NCBI RefSeq assembly: GCF_002007205.1
Contig: NZ_LAZS01000012.1
Coordinates: forward strand, 372,001 to 436,000
Length of the DNA stretch: 64,000 nucleotides
Direction: 5' to 3'
Origin: Ensifer adhaerens
Lineage (GTDB): Bacteria; Pseudomonadota; Alphaproteobacteria; Rhizobiales; Rhizobiaceae
Shown here: one piece after another, positions 25,752 through 34,640 of the stretch
Layout: the number at the start of each line of letters is the position of its first letter
How positions within the stretch are numbered: position 1 is the first letter of the stretch
The notes under the pieces: model-generated
Database searches by the model: none
What the model was told of the DNA's origin: nothing
The model's input: only the letters and a program-made list of their open reading frames with translations
Program-made: the position numbers and the translations under genes

Positions 25752-26600
25752 ATGAGCATGAGGACCTTTTTGACCATGACCGCCAGTGCAGGCGCCCTGA
25801 CGGCTATCGTTGCCGCAGCACCAGCATGGGCCGACGGCAAACTTGAGGAACTGAAGGAACAGGGTTTCGCGCGTGTCGCCATCGCCAACGAGCCGCCGTT
25901 TACGGCGGTTGCCGCCGACGGCAAGGTTTCCGGTGCCGCACCGGATGTGGCGCGCGAGGTCTTCAAGCGCCTCGGCGTCGAAGACATCGTCGCCTCGATC
26001 TCGGAATATGGTGCGATGATCCCGGGTCTTCAGGCCGGTCGGCACGATGTCATCACCGCCGGCCTTTTCATGAAGCCGGAACGTTGCAACGCCGTTGCCT
26101 ATTCGGAGCCGATCCTTTGTGACGCGGAAGCCTTCGCACTGAAGAAGGGCAACCCGCTCAAGCTCAAGAGCTACAAGGATATCGCCGACAATCCGGACGC
26201 CAAGATCGGCGCGCCAGGTGGCGGCACGGAAGAGAAGCTCGCGCTTGAAGCCGGCGTCCCGCGCGATCGGGTCATTGTCGTACCGGATGGCCAGAGCGGC
26301 CTGAAGATGCTGCAGGACGGCCGTATCGACGTCTATTCGCTGCCGGTGTTGTCGATCAACGATCTTGTCGCCAAGGCGAACGATCCGAGCGTTGAAGTCG
26401 TGGCGCCGGTTGAAGGCGCTCCGGTCTATTGCGACGGCGCGGCCTTCAAGAAGGGTGAGGAAGCCTTACGCGATGCCTTCGACGTGGAACTGGCAAAGCT
26501 CAAGCAATCGGGCGAGTTTGCCAAGATCATCGAGCCCTATGGCTTCTCGGCCGCCGCCGCCATGTCGACGACCCGCGAAAAGCTCTGCGCCGCCAAGTAA
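25752..26600 (+). CDS. ehuB: Ectoine/hydroxyectoine periplasmic binding protein
   Basis: A 282-residue family-3 amino-acid-type binding protein. Residues 1-27 (MSMRTFLTMTASAGALTAIV to AWA) are a Sec signal peptide. The mature protein begins DGKLEELKEQGFARVAIANE, as in EhuB, whose binding pocket is a cage of aromatic residues. GMIPGLQAGRHDVITAGLFM-type sequence after SEYGA is typical. GAGGAG lies nine bases upstream of the ATG at 25752. It delivers ectoine and 5-hydroxyectoine to EhuC/EhuD. Confidence 0.92.
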   Translation: MSMRTFLTMTASAGALTAIVAAAPAWADGKLEELKEQGFARVAIANEPPFTAVAADGKVSGAAPDVAREVFKRLGVEDIVASISEYGAMIPGLQAGRHDVITAGLFMKPERCNAVAYSEPILCDAEAFALKKGNPLKLKSYKDIADNPDAKIGAPGGGTEEKLALEAGVPRDRVIVVPDGQSGLKMLQDGRIDVYSLPVLSINDLVAKANDPSVEVVAPVEGAPVYCDGAAFKKGEEALRDAFDVELAKLKQSGEFAKIIEPYGFSAAAAMSTTREKLCAAK

Positions 26601-26616
26601 GCGCCATTGCAATTCA

Positions 26617-26641
26617 GCCTCTTCCCAAATCGGGGAGAGGC
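26617..26641 (+). promoter_or_regulatory. Intercistronic stem-loop between ehuB and ehuC
   Basis: GCCTCTTCCC pairs with GGGGAGAGGC around a five-base AAATC loop; one of ten pairs is a T-G wobble. It begins 16 bases after the ehuB stop and ends 28 bases before ehuC. There is no T-run after it. The placement mirrors the hairpin after the other binding-protein gene at 8711, suggesting a segmental mRNA-stability element that raises binding-protein dose. Confidence 0.5.
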
Positions 26642-26669
26642 AGTCCGCTCCCTCGTATATGGAAGAACG

Positions 26670-27329
26670 ATGACCGACTGGTCCGGTTACATAGGGCTGA
26701 TCCTTCAAGGCGCGCTCGTGACGATTGAGCTTACCGTGCTTGGCTCGTTGCTTGCGTTCGTCATGGCGTTCGCCGCGGGTCTTGGACGCGTCAGCCGCTT
26801 CCTGGCGGTTCGTGCGCTCGCCACCACCTATATCGAGTTTTTTCGCGGCACGTCGATCTTCGTCCAGCTCTTCTGGGTCTATTTCGTGCTGCCGTTTGCC
26901 GGCGTCACGCTGTCGCCGCTTCAGGCCGGCGTGCTGGCGCTGGGGCTGAACGTCGGAGCCTATGGGGCGGAGGTTGTGCGCGGCGCCGTCAAGGCCATCG
27001 GCCGCGAGCAGCGCGAGGCCTGCATAGCGCTCAATCTCTCGCGCTACCAGTCGATGCGTCATGTCATCCTGCCCCAGGCCCTGCCGCTCATGCTGCCGAC
27101 CTTCTGCAACAATGCAATCGAGCTCTTGAAGGCCACAGCCGTCGTATCGCTGATCTCGCTCACCGATATGACGTTCCAGGCGCAAGTGGTTCGCGCGCAG
27201 ACGGGCAGTACGCTTGTTCCTTTCGCGACGATCCTCGTGCTCTACTTCCTGATGGCGCTTGCCATCTCCAGCGGCATGCGCTGGCTGGAGCGCCGGGTGA
27301 CCCGCGGCCTTGATGGCGTGAGGACCTGA
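26670..27329 (+). CDS. ehuC: Ectoine/hydroxyectoine ABC permease 1
   Basis: A 219-residue permease of the His/Glu/Gln family. It opens with WSGYIGLILQGALVTIELTV, has about five spans, and shows the family motif EFFRGTSIFVQLFWVYFVLP. The cytoplasmic docking loop is EQREACIALNLSRYQSMRHV with ILPQALPLMLP. Start at ATG 26670, after the hairpin; the longer frame would run through the hairpin. It pairs with EhuD to form the ectoine channel. Confidence 0.92.
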   Translation: MTDWSGYIGLILQGALVTIELTVLGSLLAFVMAFAAGLGRVSRFLAVRALATTYIEFFRGTSIFVQLFWVYFVLPFAGVTLSPLQAGVLALGLNVGAYGAEVVRGAVKAIGREQREACIALNLSRYQSMRHVILPQALPLMLPTFCNNAIELLKATAVVSLISLTDMTFQAQVVRAQTGSTLVPFATILVLYFLMALAISSGMRWLERRVTRGLDGVRT

Positions 27330-27331
27330 CG

Positions 27332-27994
27332 ATGGAATGGGACTGGAATTTCGTCTGGGAAATCATGCCGACGCTTCTCGAGGGCCTGAAGATCACCATT
27401 CTCGCGACGGTGTTCGGCGCGGCACTTGCCGCCGTCATCGGCCTTGTCTTTGCCATTCTGCGCATGACCGCGCCTAAGCCGATTGCGAAGGCCACCAGCT
27501 TCATCGTGGAGTTCATCCGCGGCACGCCGCTGCTGGTCCAGCTCTATTTTATCTTCTTCGTGTTGCCGGATATTGGCATCCGTCTGCCGGCGATGCTCGC
27601 CGGCATCATCGGGCTTGGGTTGCACTATGGGACCTATGCGGCCGAGGTCTATCGCGCCGGCATCGAGAACGTGCCGCGCGGCCAATGGGAGGCGGCGAAG
27701 GCGACGAATCTTACCGGCCGCCAGACCTGGATCCACGTCATCCTGCCGCAGGCGATCCCGCCCATGATCCCGGCGCTCGCCAACTACCTGATCGCCATGT
27801 TCAAGGAGACGCCTCTGCTCTCCGCCATCACCGTGCTTGAGCTGATGAACCAGGCGAAAAGCGTGGCCAACAGCAGCTATCGCTATATCGAGCCGATGAC
27901 GCTGGTCGGGATCTTCTTCCTGATCATGAGCCTGATCTCCGTCGTCTTCCTGCGCTGGCTGGAAGAACGATATGCCCAAGTGGAGGAACGCTGA
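27332..27994 (+). CDS. ehuD: Ectoine/hydroxyectoine ABC permease 2
   Basis: A 220-residue permease of the same family as EhuC. EFIRGTPLLVQLYFIFFVLP is the family signature region, and GQWEAAKATNLTGRQTWIHV with ILPQAIPPMIP is the ATPase-docking loop. It starts two bases after the ehuC stop, and its own stop overlaps eutA as TGATG, so transport and catabolic genes are translationally linked. Confidence 0.92.
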   Translation: MEWDWNFVWEIMPTLLEGLKITILATVFGAALAAVIGLVFAILRMTAPKPIAKATSFIVEFIRGTPLLVQLYFIFFVLPDIGIRLPAMLAGIIGLGLHYGTYAAEVYRAGIENVPRGQWEAAKATNLTGRQTWIHVILPQAIPPMIPALANYLIAMFKETPLLSAITVLELMNQAKSVANSSYRYIEPMTLVGIFFLIMSLISVVFLRWLEERYAQVEER

Positions 27995-28770
27995 TGCGAG
28001 CACTCGATCTTACACTTGCCTCGCGCACGCCGAAGCTGGATGAGCGTCCGCTGGAAAAACGCGTCGGCCTGATTATTCTTGCGACCGACCACACCACGGA
28101 AGTGGACTTCCATCGCATGGTGGCAAGCGAGCGGATCGGCGTCTACACGACCCGCATTCCCTACGCCAATCCGGTGACGCCAGAGAACCTGCGCGCCATG
28201 CAGCCCTCGCTGACATCGGCGGCCGCGCTGATCCTGCCGGACGAGCCTCTCGACGTCGTCATGTATTCGTGCACCTCTGCCTCGGTCGTCATAGGCGACG
28301 CCGAAGTGAAGGCTGCCGTGCGCGTCGCCAAGCCAAGCGCCGCCGTCGTTACGCCGACTGCGGCGGCTGCCTCAGGCCTGAGGGCGTTTGGGGCCAAGCG
28401 GATTTCGGTGCTGACGCCCTACACGATCGAGACCAGCGAGCCGATGGCTGACTATTTCCTGTCGCTCGGCTTCGACATCGCCCGCTTCACTTGCCTTGGT
28501 CTTAATGACGACCGGGAGATGGCGCGCATTTCTCCGGACGAAATCGTTGCCTTTGCGAAGCAAGCGACGGCGCCAGACAGCGACGCGCTTTTCATCTCGT
28601 GCACGGCGGTGCGGGCGGCCGGCGTGGCGGCAGAGATCGAGGCCGCCATCGGCAAGCCCGTCGTCACCAGCAACCTTGCCACCGCCTGGGCCTGCCTGCG
28701 CCTCTGCGGCGACGAGAGGGCGCGGCCGGAACTCGGCCGTCTCATGACGCTTGCCTATTCGGATCAGTAG
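27994..28770 (+). CDS. eutA: EutA, Asp/Glu racemase-fold enzyme of hydroxyectoine degradation
   Basis: A 258-residue maleate-isomerase/Asp-Glu racemase-fold protein. Two conserved Cys motifs, VVMYSCTSASVVIGD and ALFISCTAVRAAGV, mark the catalytic pair of this fold. EutA, EutB and EutC are required to convert 5-hydroxyectoine to ectoine in the known pathway, the exact step order being only partly defined. Start overlaps the ehuD stop (TGATG); eutB follows after three bases. Confidence 0.9.
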   Translation: MRALDLTLASRTPKLDERPLEKRVGLIILATDHTTEVDFHRMVASERIGVYTTRIPYANPVTPENLRAMQPSLTSAAALILPDEPLDVVMYSCTSASVVIGDAEVKAAVRVAKPSAAVVTPTAAAASGLRAFGAKRISVLTPYTIETSEPMADYFLSLGFDIARFTCLGLNDDREMARISPDEIVAFAKQATAPDSDALFISCTAVRAAGVAAEIEAAIGKPVVTSNLATAWACLRLCGDERARPELGRLMTLAYSDQ

Positions 28771-28773
28771 CCC

Positions 28774-29775
28774 ATGTCGAACCTTGCCGTGACCTTGGCA
28801 GATATCGAACAGGCGGCTCGGCGCATCGAGGGCCGGGTGCTGCATACGTCTTTCGTGCATTCCGCTGCGCTTTCTGAACACTGTGGCGTGCCCGTCGGCC
28901 TCAAGCTCGAACACCACCAGATGACCGGAAGCTTCAAGCTGCGCGGCGCGACGAACGCCGTGCTCTCGCTGACACCGGAAGAGCGGGCGAGGGGGTTCGT
29001 CGCCGCCTCGACCGGCAATCACGGCCGGGCGCTTGCTCATGCCGCCAAGGCCGAAGGCTCGGTCGCGACGATCTGCATGTCGAGCCTCGTGCCGGACAAC
29101 AAGGTGTCGGAAATCCGCCGGCTTGGCGCCAATGTCCGTATCGTCGGCAAGTCGCAGGATGAGGCGCAGGTCGAGGTGGATCGGCTGGTGGCCAAAAACG
29201 GGCTCGTGATGGTGCCGCCCTTCGACAATCGAGCGGTTGTCGCCGGGCAGGGCACGCTCGGTCTGGAGATCGTTGAGGCAATGCCTGAAGTGGCGACGGT
29301 GCTTGTGCCGCTTTCTGGCGGCGGGCTTGCGGCCGGTGTCGCGGCAGCCGTGAAAGGGCGGTCACCGAAGACCCGTGTCATTGGGCTCACCATGGATCGA
29401 GGTGCTGCAATGAAGGCCAGCCTTGACGCAGGGCGGCCGGTGCAAGTCGAGGAGGTGGCGAGCCTTGCCGATTCCCTTGGCGGCGGCATCGGCCTCGACA
29501 ATGCCGTGACCTTCGAGATGTGCCGGGCGCTGCTCGACGACGTGATCCTGCTTTCCGAAGCCGAGATCGCCGCCGGCATGCGGCACGCCTATGCCGAGGA
29601 GCGCGAGGTGATCGAAGGGGCAGGGGCCGTCGGCATCGCGGCCCTGCTTTCCGGCCGCCTTGGCCGGCTGGAGGGGTCCGTGGCGGTGATCCTCTCCGGC
29701 CGCAATGTCGACATGGGCCTGCATCGACGGGTCATCAATGGCGGGGTGGATCCGCTTGCGGAGGCAGCGGCATGA
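28774..29775 (+). CDS. eutB: EutB, threonine-dehydratase-like PLP enzyme of hydroxyectoine degradation
   Basis: A 333-residue fold-type II PLP enzyme. HHQMTGSFKLRGATNAVLSL contains the SFKLRG motif with the PLP Lys at about residue 53, ASTGNHGRALAHAA is the phosphate/substrate loop and VPLSGGGLAAGVA is the glycine-rich PLP-phosphate loop. No C-terminal ACT regulatory domain is present, consistent with a catabolic dehydratase. It overlaps eutC by ATGA. Acts with EutA and EutC on 5-hydroxyectoine. Confidence 0.9.
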   Translation: MSNLAVTLADIEQAARRIEGRVLHTSFVHSAALSEHCGVPVGLKLEHHQMTGSFKLRGATNAVLSLTPEERARGFVAASTGNHGRALAHAAKAEGSVATICMSSLVPDNKVSEIRRLGANVRIVGKSQDEAQVEVDRLVAKNGLVMVPPFDNRAVVAGQGTLGLEIVEAMPEVATVLVPLSGGGLAAGVAAAVKGRSPKTRVIGLTMDRGAAMKASLDAGRPVQVEEVASLADSLGGGIGLDNAVTFEMCRALLDDVILLSEAEIAAGMRHAYAEEREVIEGAGAVGIAALLSGRLGRLEGSVAVILSGRNVDMGLHRRVINGGVDPLAEAAA

Positions 29776-30764
29776 CGACAATGAGAATCCTGACCGAGGC
29801 GGAACTCAGGCACATCGTGCCGCTCGATCTCGACGCCATTGCCTGCGTCGAGAAGGCATTCCACGCGCTTGCCACCAAGGCGGTGGCGATGCCGCCGATC
29901 CTCAGGCTCGACATTCCCGAAGCGCGCGGCGAGGTCGATGTGAAGACGGCTTACGTGCCAGGCCTCGACGGTTTCGCCATCAAGATCAGCCCGGGCTTCT
30001 TCGACAATCCGAAGATCGGGCTGCCGAGCACCAACGGCCTGATGGTGCTGCTTTCGGCGAAGACCGGCCTGGTCGAGGCCGTGCTGCTCGACAACGGTTA
30101 CCTGACGGATGTGCGCACGGCGGCCGCCGGCGCCGTTGCCGCTCGACATCTTTCACGGCCGGATGCCGCGGTCGCCGCCATCTTCGGCGCCGGCATGCAG
30201 GCAAGGTTGCAGCTTGAGGCCTTAAGCCTGGTGCGGCCGATCCGCGAGGCGCGCATCTGGGCAAGGGATGCCGCAAAGGCTAAGGCCGCGGCAGCGGAGC
30301 TGACGGCAAGGCTAGGCTTTCCGGTCCGCGGCGAAGCCGATGGCCGGGCGGCAGTCGACGGCGCCGATATCATCGTCACCACCACTCCCTCCGAGACACC
30401 GGTGCTTCGCGCCGAATGGCTCCAGCCCGGCCAGCATGTCACGGCCATGGGTTCGGATGCCGAGCACAAAAATGAGATCGAGCCCGGCGTGATTACCGGC
30501 GCCAGCCTCTATGTCGCCGACAGCCTCAAGCAGACGCGCAGGCTCGGCGAACTGCACCATGCCATCGAAGCGGGCCTCGTCGCGGAGGGCACGATCTTCC
30601 CCGAACTCGGCGAGATCATCGCCGGGCGAAAACCGGGCCGCAGCGGCCCCGAAGAGATAACCGTGGCGGATCTGACCGGCACGGGCATTCAGGACACGGC
30701 CATCGCCACGCTTGCTGCCGCCCGCGCGGCGTCGGCGGGCACCGGCACGATCTTCGAGAGTTGA
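29772..30764 (+). CDS. eutC: EutC, ornithine-cyclodeaminase/mu-crystallin-family enzyme
   Basis: A 330-residue NAD(P)-binding protein of the ornithine cyclodeaminase family. VAAIFGAGMQARLQLEAL at about residues 133-150 is the Rossmann glycine-rich loop (GxGxxA variant), VDVKTAYVP is the substrate-side Lys/Arg region, and NGYLTDVRTAAAGAVAA is conserved in the family. Start is ATG in the ATGA overlap with eutB; a longer in-frame start lies wholly within eutB. Third of the hydroxyectoine-specific genes. Confidence 0.9.
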   Translation: MTTMRILTEAELRHIVPLDLDAIACVEKAFHALATKAVAMPPILRLDIPEARGEVDVKTAYVPGLDGFAIKISPGFFDNPKIGLPSTNGLMVLLSAKTGLVEAVLLDNGYLTDVRTAAAGAVAARHLSRPDAAVAAIFGAGMQARLQLEALSLVRPIREARIWARDAAKAKAAAAELTARLGFPVRGEADGRAAVDGADIIVTTTPSETPVLRAEWLQPGQHVTAMGSDAEHKNEIEPGVITGASLYVADSLKQTRRLGELHHAIEAGLVAEGTIFPELGEIIAGRKPGRSGPEEITVADLTGTGIQDTAIATLAAARAASAGTGTIFES

Positions 30765-30798
30765 GACCGGCTTTACGCCGGGCATAGAGGAAAAACCG

Positions 30799-31980
30799 AT
30801 GAAACAAGCGAACCTGAAGTTCTCACTTCCGGAGTATGAAACGCGTCTTCAAAAAACGCGAAAAGCGATGGAAGCCAAGGGCATCGACGTGCTGATCGTC
30901 AGCGATCCGTCGAACATGAACTGGCTGACCGGCTATGACGGCTGGTCTTTCTACGTGCACCAATGCGTCGTCGTGCCGCCGGCGGGAGAACCGATCTGGT
31001 ATGGACGCGGCCAGGATGCCAACGGCGCCAAATTCACCGCCTACCTCAAACACGAGAACATCATCGGCTATCCGGACCACTATGTGCAGTCCACCGAGCG
31101 GCACCCGATGGATTACCTCTCGGCCAAGCTTGCCGAACGCGGCCTCGACAAGCTGACGATCGGGGTGGAGATGGACAATTACTGGTTCTCCGCGGCCGCC
31201 TTCGCCTCGCTCGTGAAGCACCTGCCTAATGCCCGTTTCGTCGATGCGACCGCCCTCGTCAACTGGCAGCGCGCCGTCAAGAGCGAGGCGGAAATCGGCT
31301 ACATGCGCAAGGCCGCGAGGATCGTCGAAAAGATGCATGAGCGTATCTTCGACAAGATCGAGGTCGGCATGCGCAAATGCGATCTGGTTGCGGAAATCTA
31401 CGATGCCGGCACCCGTGGCGTCGACGGCATCGGCGGCGACTATCCGGCGATCGTGCCGCTGTTGCCCTCGGGCGTGGAGGCTTCCGCGCCGCACCTGACG
31501 TGGGACGACCGGCCGATGAAATCAGGCGAAGGCACGTTCTTCGAGATTGCCGGCTGCTACCACCGCTACCATGTGCCGCTCTCGCGCACTGTCTTCCTCG
31601 GCAAGCCGACACAGGCTTTCCTCGATGCCGAGAAGGCGACGCTGGAAGGCATGGAGGCAGGGCTCGAAAAAGCACGTCCCGGCAATACCTGCCAGGACAT
31701 CGCCAACGCCTTCTTCGCCGTGCTCAAGAAATACGGCATCGTGAAGGACAACCGCACGGGCTACGGCATCGGCGTTTCCTATCCGCCGGACTGGGGCGAA
31801 CGCACGATGAGCCTGCGTCCCGGTGACCGCAGTGAGCTCAAACCCGGCATGACTTTCCACTTCATGACGGGGCTCTGGCTCGAAGACATGGGTTTTGAGA
31901 CGACCGAAAGCATCTTGATCACCGGGACCGGCGTCGAGTGCCTTGCCAATGTGCCGCGCAAGCTGCTCGTGAAGGATTGA
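30799..31980 (+). CDS. eutD: Ectoine hydrolase (M24 creatinase-like fold)
   Basis: A 393-residue protein of the creatinase/M24 fold, the counterpart of DoeA. An N-terminal domain (IDVLIVSDPSNMNWLTGYDG near residues 38-57) precedes the pita-bread domain starting KSEAEIGYMRKAARI. The usual M24 metal-ligand set is not obvious, in line with reports that EutD acts without a metal. It opens the ectoine ring to N-alpha-acetyl-L-2,4-diaminobutyrate, which is also the EnuR inducer. Start ATG 30799 follows GAGG; eutE begins three bases after its stop. Confidence 0.93.
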   Translation: MKQANLKFSLPEYETRLQKTRKAMEAKGIDVLIVSDPSNMNWLTGYDGWSFYVHQCVVVPPAGEPIWYGRGQDANGAKFTAYLKHENIIGYPDHYVQSTERHPMDYLSAKLAERGLDKLTIGVEMDNYWFSAAAFASLVKHLPNARFVDATALVNWQRAVKSEAEIGYMRKAARIVEKMHERIFDKIEVGMRKCDLVAEIYDAGTRGVDGIGGDYPAIVPLLPSGVEASAPHLTWDDRPMKSGEGTFFEIAGCYHRYHVPLSRTVFLGKPTQAFLDAEKATLEGMEAGLEKARPGNTCQDIANAFFAVLKKYGIVKDNRTGYGIGVSYPPDWGERTMSLRPGDRSELKPGMTFHFMTGLWLEDMGFETTESILITGTGVECLANVPRKLLVKD

Positions 31981-31983
31981 GCC

Positions 31984-32991
31984 ATGCGGGAGCTCAACCT
32001 TCGTCCTTCGCCGATCAGTTCTACGGTCGATTTTTCGACAGATGGCGTTCAGCACGGTTTCCTGCGTCTGCCCTACAGCCGCGACGATTCGGCCTGGGGC
32101 TCGGTAATGATTCCGATGACGGTGGTGAAGAACGGGGAGGGCCCGACGGCCCTTCTCACCGGCGGCAACCACGGCGACGAATATGAGGGACCGATCGCGC
32201 TCTTCGATCTCGCCAGCACGCTGAAGGCAGAGGACGTGGCCGGCCGTGTCATCATCGTGCCGGCGATGAACTATCCGGCCTTTTTGGCCGGCAGCCGCAC
32301 CTCGCCGATCGACAAGGGCAACATGAACCGCAGCTTTCCGGGGGCTCCGGACGGCACGGTCACTGAGAAGATCGCCGACTATTTCCGGCGTACGCTGCTG
32401 CCGCTCGCCGATTTCGTGCTCGATTTCCATTCGGGCGGAAAGACGCTCGATTTCCTACCCTTCTGCGCGGCACACATTCTGCCCGACAAGGTGCAGGAGG
32501 GCAGAGCCTTCGAGCTCGTCAGCGCGTTCGGCGCCCCGTGGTCGATGAAGATGCTGGAGATCGATGCGGTTGGGATGTACGACACGGCCGCCGAAGAGAT
32601 GGGGAAGATATTCATTACCACCGAGCTCGGGGGTGGCGGTACCGCGACCGCGAAAAGCGCTGCCATTGCCAAGAGTGGCGTTAAGAACGTGCTGCGGGCG
32701 GCCGGAATCCTCAGAGGTGCCGTCGAAAACGCGAGAACCACCTGGCTCGACATGCCCGATGGCAACTGCTTCTCCTTCGCCGAAGACGCCGGCCTGATCG
32801 AACCGCTTTTCGACCTCGGCGACGAGGTGAAGAACGGAGAAGCAGTCGCCCGGATCTATCCCACTGGCCGCACCGGCGTTCGACCGCTGGATGTCAATGC
32901 GAAAATGGACGGCATCCTCACGGCCCGGCATTTCCCCGGCCTCGTGAAGGCCGGTGACTGCGTCAGCGTGCTGGCAAAAATTGTCGGATGA
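31984..32991 (+). CDS. eutE: N-alpha-acetyl-L-2,4-diaminobutyrate deacetylase
   Basis: A 335-residue zinc deacetylase of the succinylglutamate desuccinylase/aspartoacylase family (DoeB type). LLTGGNHGDEYEGPIALFDL contains the zinc-binding HxxE, NRSFPG is the substrate loop, and DFVLDFHSGG supplies the third zinc-ligand His. The C-terminal beta domain (residues 240-330) is family-typical. It deacetylates the EutD product to diaminobutyrate, passed to DoeD and DoeC. Last gene of the operon, followed by a strong hairpin. Confidence 0.93.
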   Translation: MRELNLRPSPISSTVDFSTDGVQHGFLRLPYSRDDSAWGSVMIPMTVVKNGEGPTALLTGGNHGDEYEGPIALFDLASTLKAEDVAGRVIIVPAMNYPAFLAGSRTSPIDKGNMNRSFPGAPDGTVTEKIADYFRRTLLPLADFVLDFHSGGKTLDFLPFCAAHILPDKVQEGRAFELVSAFGAPWSMKMLEIDAVGMYDTAAEEMGKIFITTELGGGGTATAKSAAIAKSGVKNVLRAAGILRGAVENARTTWLDMPDGNCFSFAEDAGLIEPLFDLGDEVKNGEAVARIYPTGRTGVRPLDVNAKMDGILTARHFPGLVKAGDCVSVLAKIVG

Positions 32992-32999
32992 TGAGCGCC

Positions 33000-33026
33000 G
33001 GGACGCCGATCAAAGATCGGCGTCCC
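33000..33026 (+). terminator. Hairpin ending the ehu-eut operon
   Basis: A perfect 12-bp stem, GGGACGCCGATC with GATCGGCGTCCC, and a three-base AAA loop, nine bases after the eutE stop. The following bases are TTC then an A-run, so a proper U-tract is missing; termination may be imperfect or the hairpin may mainly protect the 3' end of the mRNA. Confidence 0.6.
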
Positions 33027-33131
33027 TTCAAAAAAACCGCTCCGTCGCCCTGCAGCTCCGAAGCCGGGAACCCGCCTATGGTCACCCGCGTGCTGCGGTT
33101 CCTCCGCTGCGCAGAGCGGTAATCAGCGCTG

Positions 33132-34211
33132 TCACGCTGGCACCGGCAAAGCTAACCTTGCTGCAGTTTGACGGGCGTCTGCTTCTCTAAATGATAGCAG
33201 TCGGTGCGAGCCCTCGTCCCAAAGGACGAGCTTCACCAAGCCCAGGCTCTGCCTGATGGTGATGCGGCCCAAATCTCCCAGTTCAGGATAATCGCGCAGA
33301 ACCTCAGGAAGTCTATAGAAGGGAACGCGGCTCGATAGGTGGTGCACATGGTGCATGCCGATATTGCCGGTGATCCAGCGTAGCGGGCGCGGCAGATCGT
33401 AGTGCGAGGCGCCATGCAGGGCTGCGTACTGGAATGTCCATTCCGGAGGCCTCGACCAGTGAGTGTCTTCGAACTGGTGCTGAACATAGAACAACCAAAC
33501 ACCTGCCGCCCCAGCAAGAAGCACAATCGGCAAATGGATCAGCAGGAACGGCCCGGCACCAACTGCCCAAACAAGAAGACCGGCGAGTGCGGCAATGGCG
33601 GCATTCGTTGCCATGGTGGAGATCCATGGCAGGGCGCCGGAGCGCATCATTCCGAACGGCAACCGCTGCTTGAACAGAAAGAGCCAGGCGGGACCGATGC
33701 CGAACATAACGAGAGGGTGCCGGTACAGGCGGTATACGAGCCGCCCTCTGCGCGTGAGCGCTTCGTATTCGGCAACAGTAAGTGTCCTAATGTCACCAAC
33801 GCCCCGCTCGTCGAGGTTGCCTGCCGAGGCGTGGTGTTCGGCGTGAGCGCGGCGCCAGTAGTCATAGGGTGTCAGTGTCAGCACGCCGATCACCCGGCCG
33901 GTCCAGTCATCCAGGCGGCGCCGGCCGAAGAAGGAGCCATGGCCGCAGTCATGTTGCAGCATGAACAAGCGCAGGAGAAAGCCCGCCGCAGGGACGACAA
34001 GGACCATGCCGAGCCAGTAACCGAAGTGCAAGGAGGCCCACGCCGCCGCCCACAGCAGGACAAATGGCACAATGGTCACCGCCAGTTCGAACGTGCTGCG
34101 GCCAGGATGCGGCTGTCGATAGGCGGATAGGATCTTCAGCCAGGCTTTTTCACGATCGGTGGTTGCTGCCGCGCGGGGGTCGGAGAGCTGGCTGACTCTG
34201 GTATTCTTCAA
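33132..34211 (-). CDS. Membrane fatty acid desaturase (omega-6/delta-12 type)
   Basis: A 359-residue integral membrane desaturase. The three di-iron His boxes are intact: HDCGHGSF near residue 88, HAEHHAS near residue 124, and HHVHHL near residue 289. Four hydrophobic spans flank them. It introduces a double bond into membrane acyl chains, using electrons from ferredoxin or a similar donor. The start is TTG at 34211 with AGGAA six bases upstream; no in-frame ATG gives a full N-terminus. It stands alone, convergent with the ectoine operon; regulation is not visible. Confidence 0.9.
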   Translation of the reverse strand: MKNTRVSQLSDPRAAATTDREKAWLKILSAYRQPHPGRSTFELAVTIVPFVLLWAAAWASLHFGYWLGMVLVVPAAGFLLRLFMLQHDCGHGSFFGRRRLDDWTGRVIGVLTLTPYDYWRRAHAEHHASAGNLDERGVGDIRTLTVAEYEALTRRGRLVYRLYRHPLVMFGIGPAWLFLFKQRLPFGMMRSGALPWISTMATNAAIAALAGLLVWAVGAGPFLLIHLPIVLLAGAAGVWLFYVQHQFEDTHWSRPPEWTFQYAALHGASHYDLPRPLRWITGNIGMHHVHHLSSRVPFYRLPEVLRDYPELGDLGRITIRQSLGLVKLVLWDEGSHRLLSFREADARQTAARLALPVPA

Positions 34212-34640
34212 GGCATCTTCCTGGTTGATGGTGTGACATGATCACCTTGGGCCATTGCTACACAGCCCGAGAATTTTGAGCCGACATCCCGCTCAATTTC
34301 GAAGCCATCTTTCTGCCTTCGAAGAAATCGCTCCTGTCGGCGCGGTCGCCGGCAGAAATAGGGCAGACGCGTCGGCGCCGCCCTTGTCAGGTTGCCAAGC
34401 CCTTATCGGAGGCATTTAACGGTGCCGGTGATCATGACGAGCCCTTCCCGAACAATATTGAGAGCGCCCGCGCGAGACGAAGAGCCCGATAGCGATTTTG
34501 AAAGGAAGGTTCGTTCAGAGCGCGGCGCCAATCGCGCAATAACCAAAGCTAGCGAGCAAATTCGATGGATCGTTCTATCGGCATCTTCACCTCGGCGTCA
34601 ATCGGCCTTCGTCCTGGAAAACGACGCCGGCGTTCGTGCG
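34212..34640 (-). other. Intergenic stretch without a recognisable gene
   Basis: About 430 bases between the desaturase and the DsbA-like gene on the same strand. Composition is less GC-rich around 34260-34330 and 34490-34570, which fits regulatory DNA for the desaturase. No open frame on either strand shows a ribosome site plus a protein-like sequence, and I saw no strong hairpin. Confidence 0.5.
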
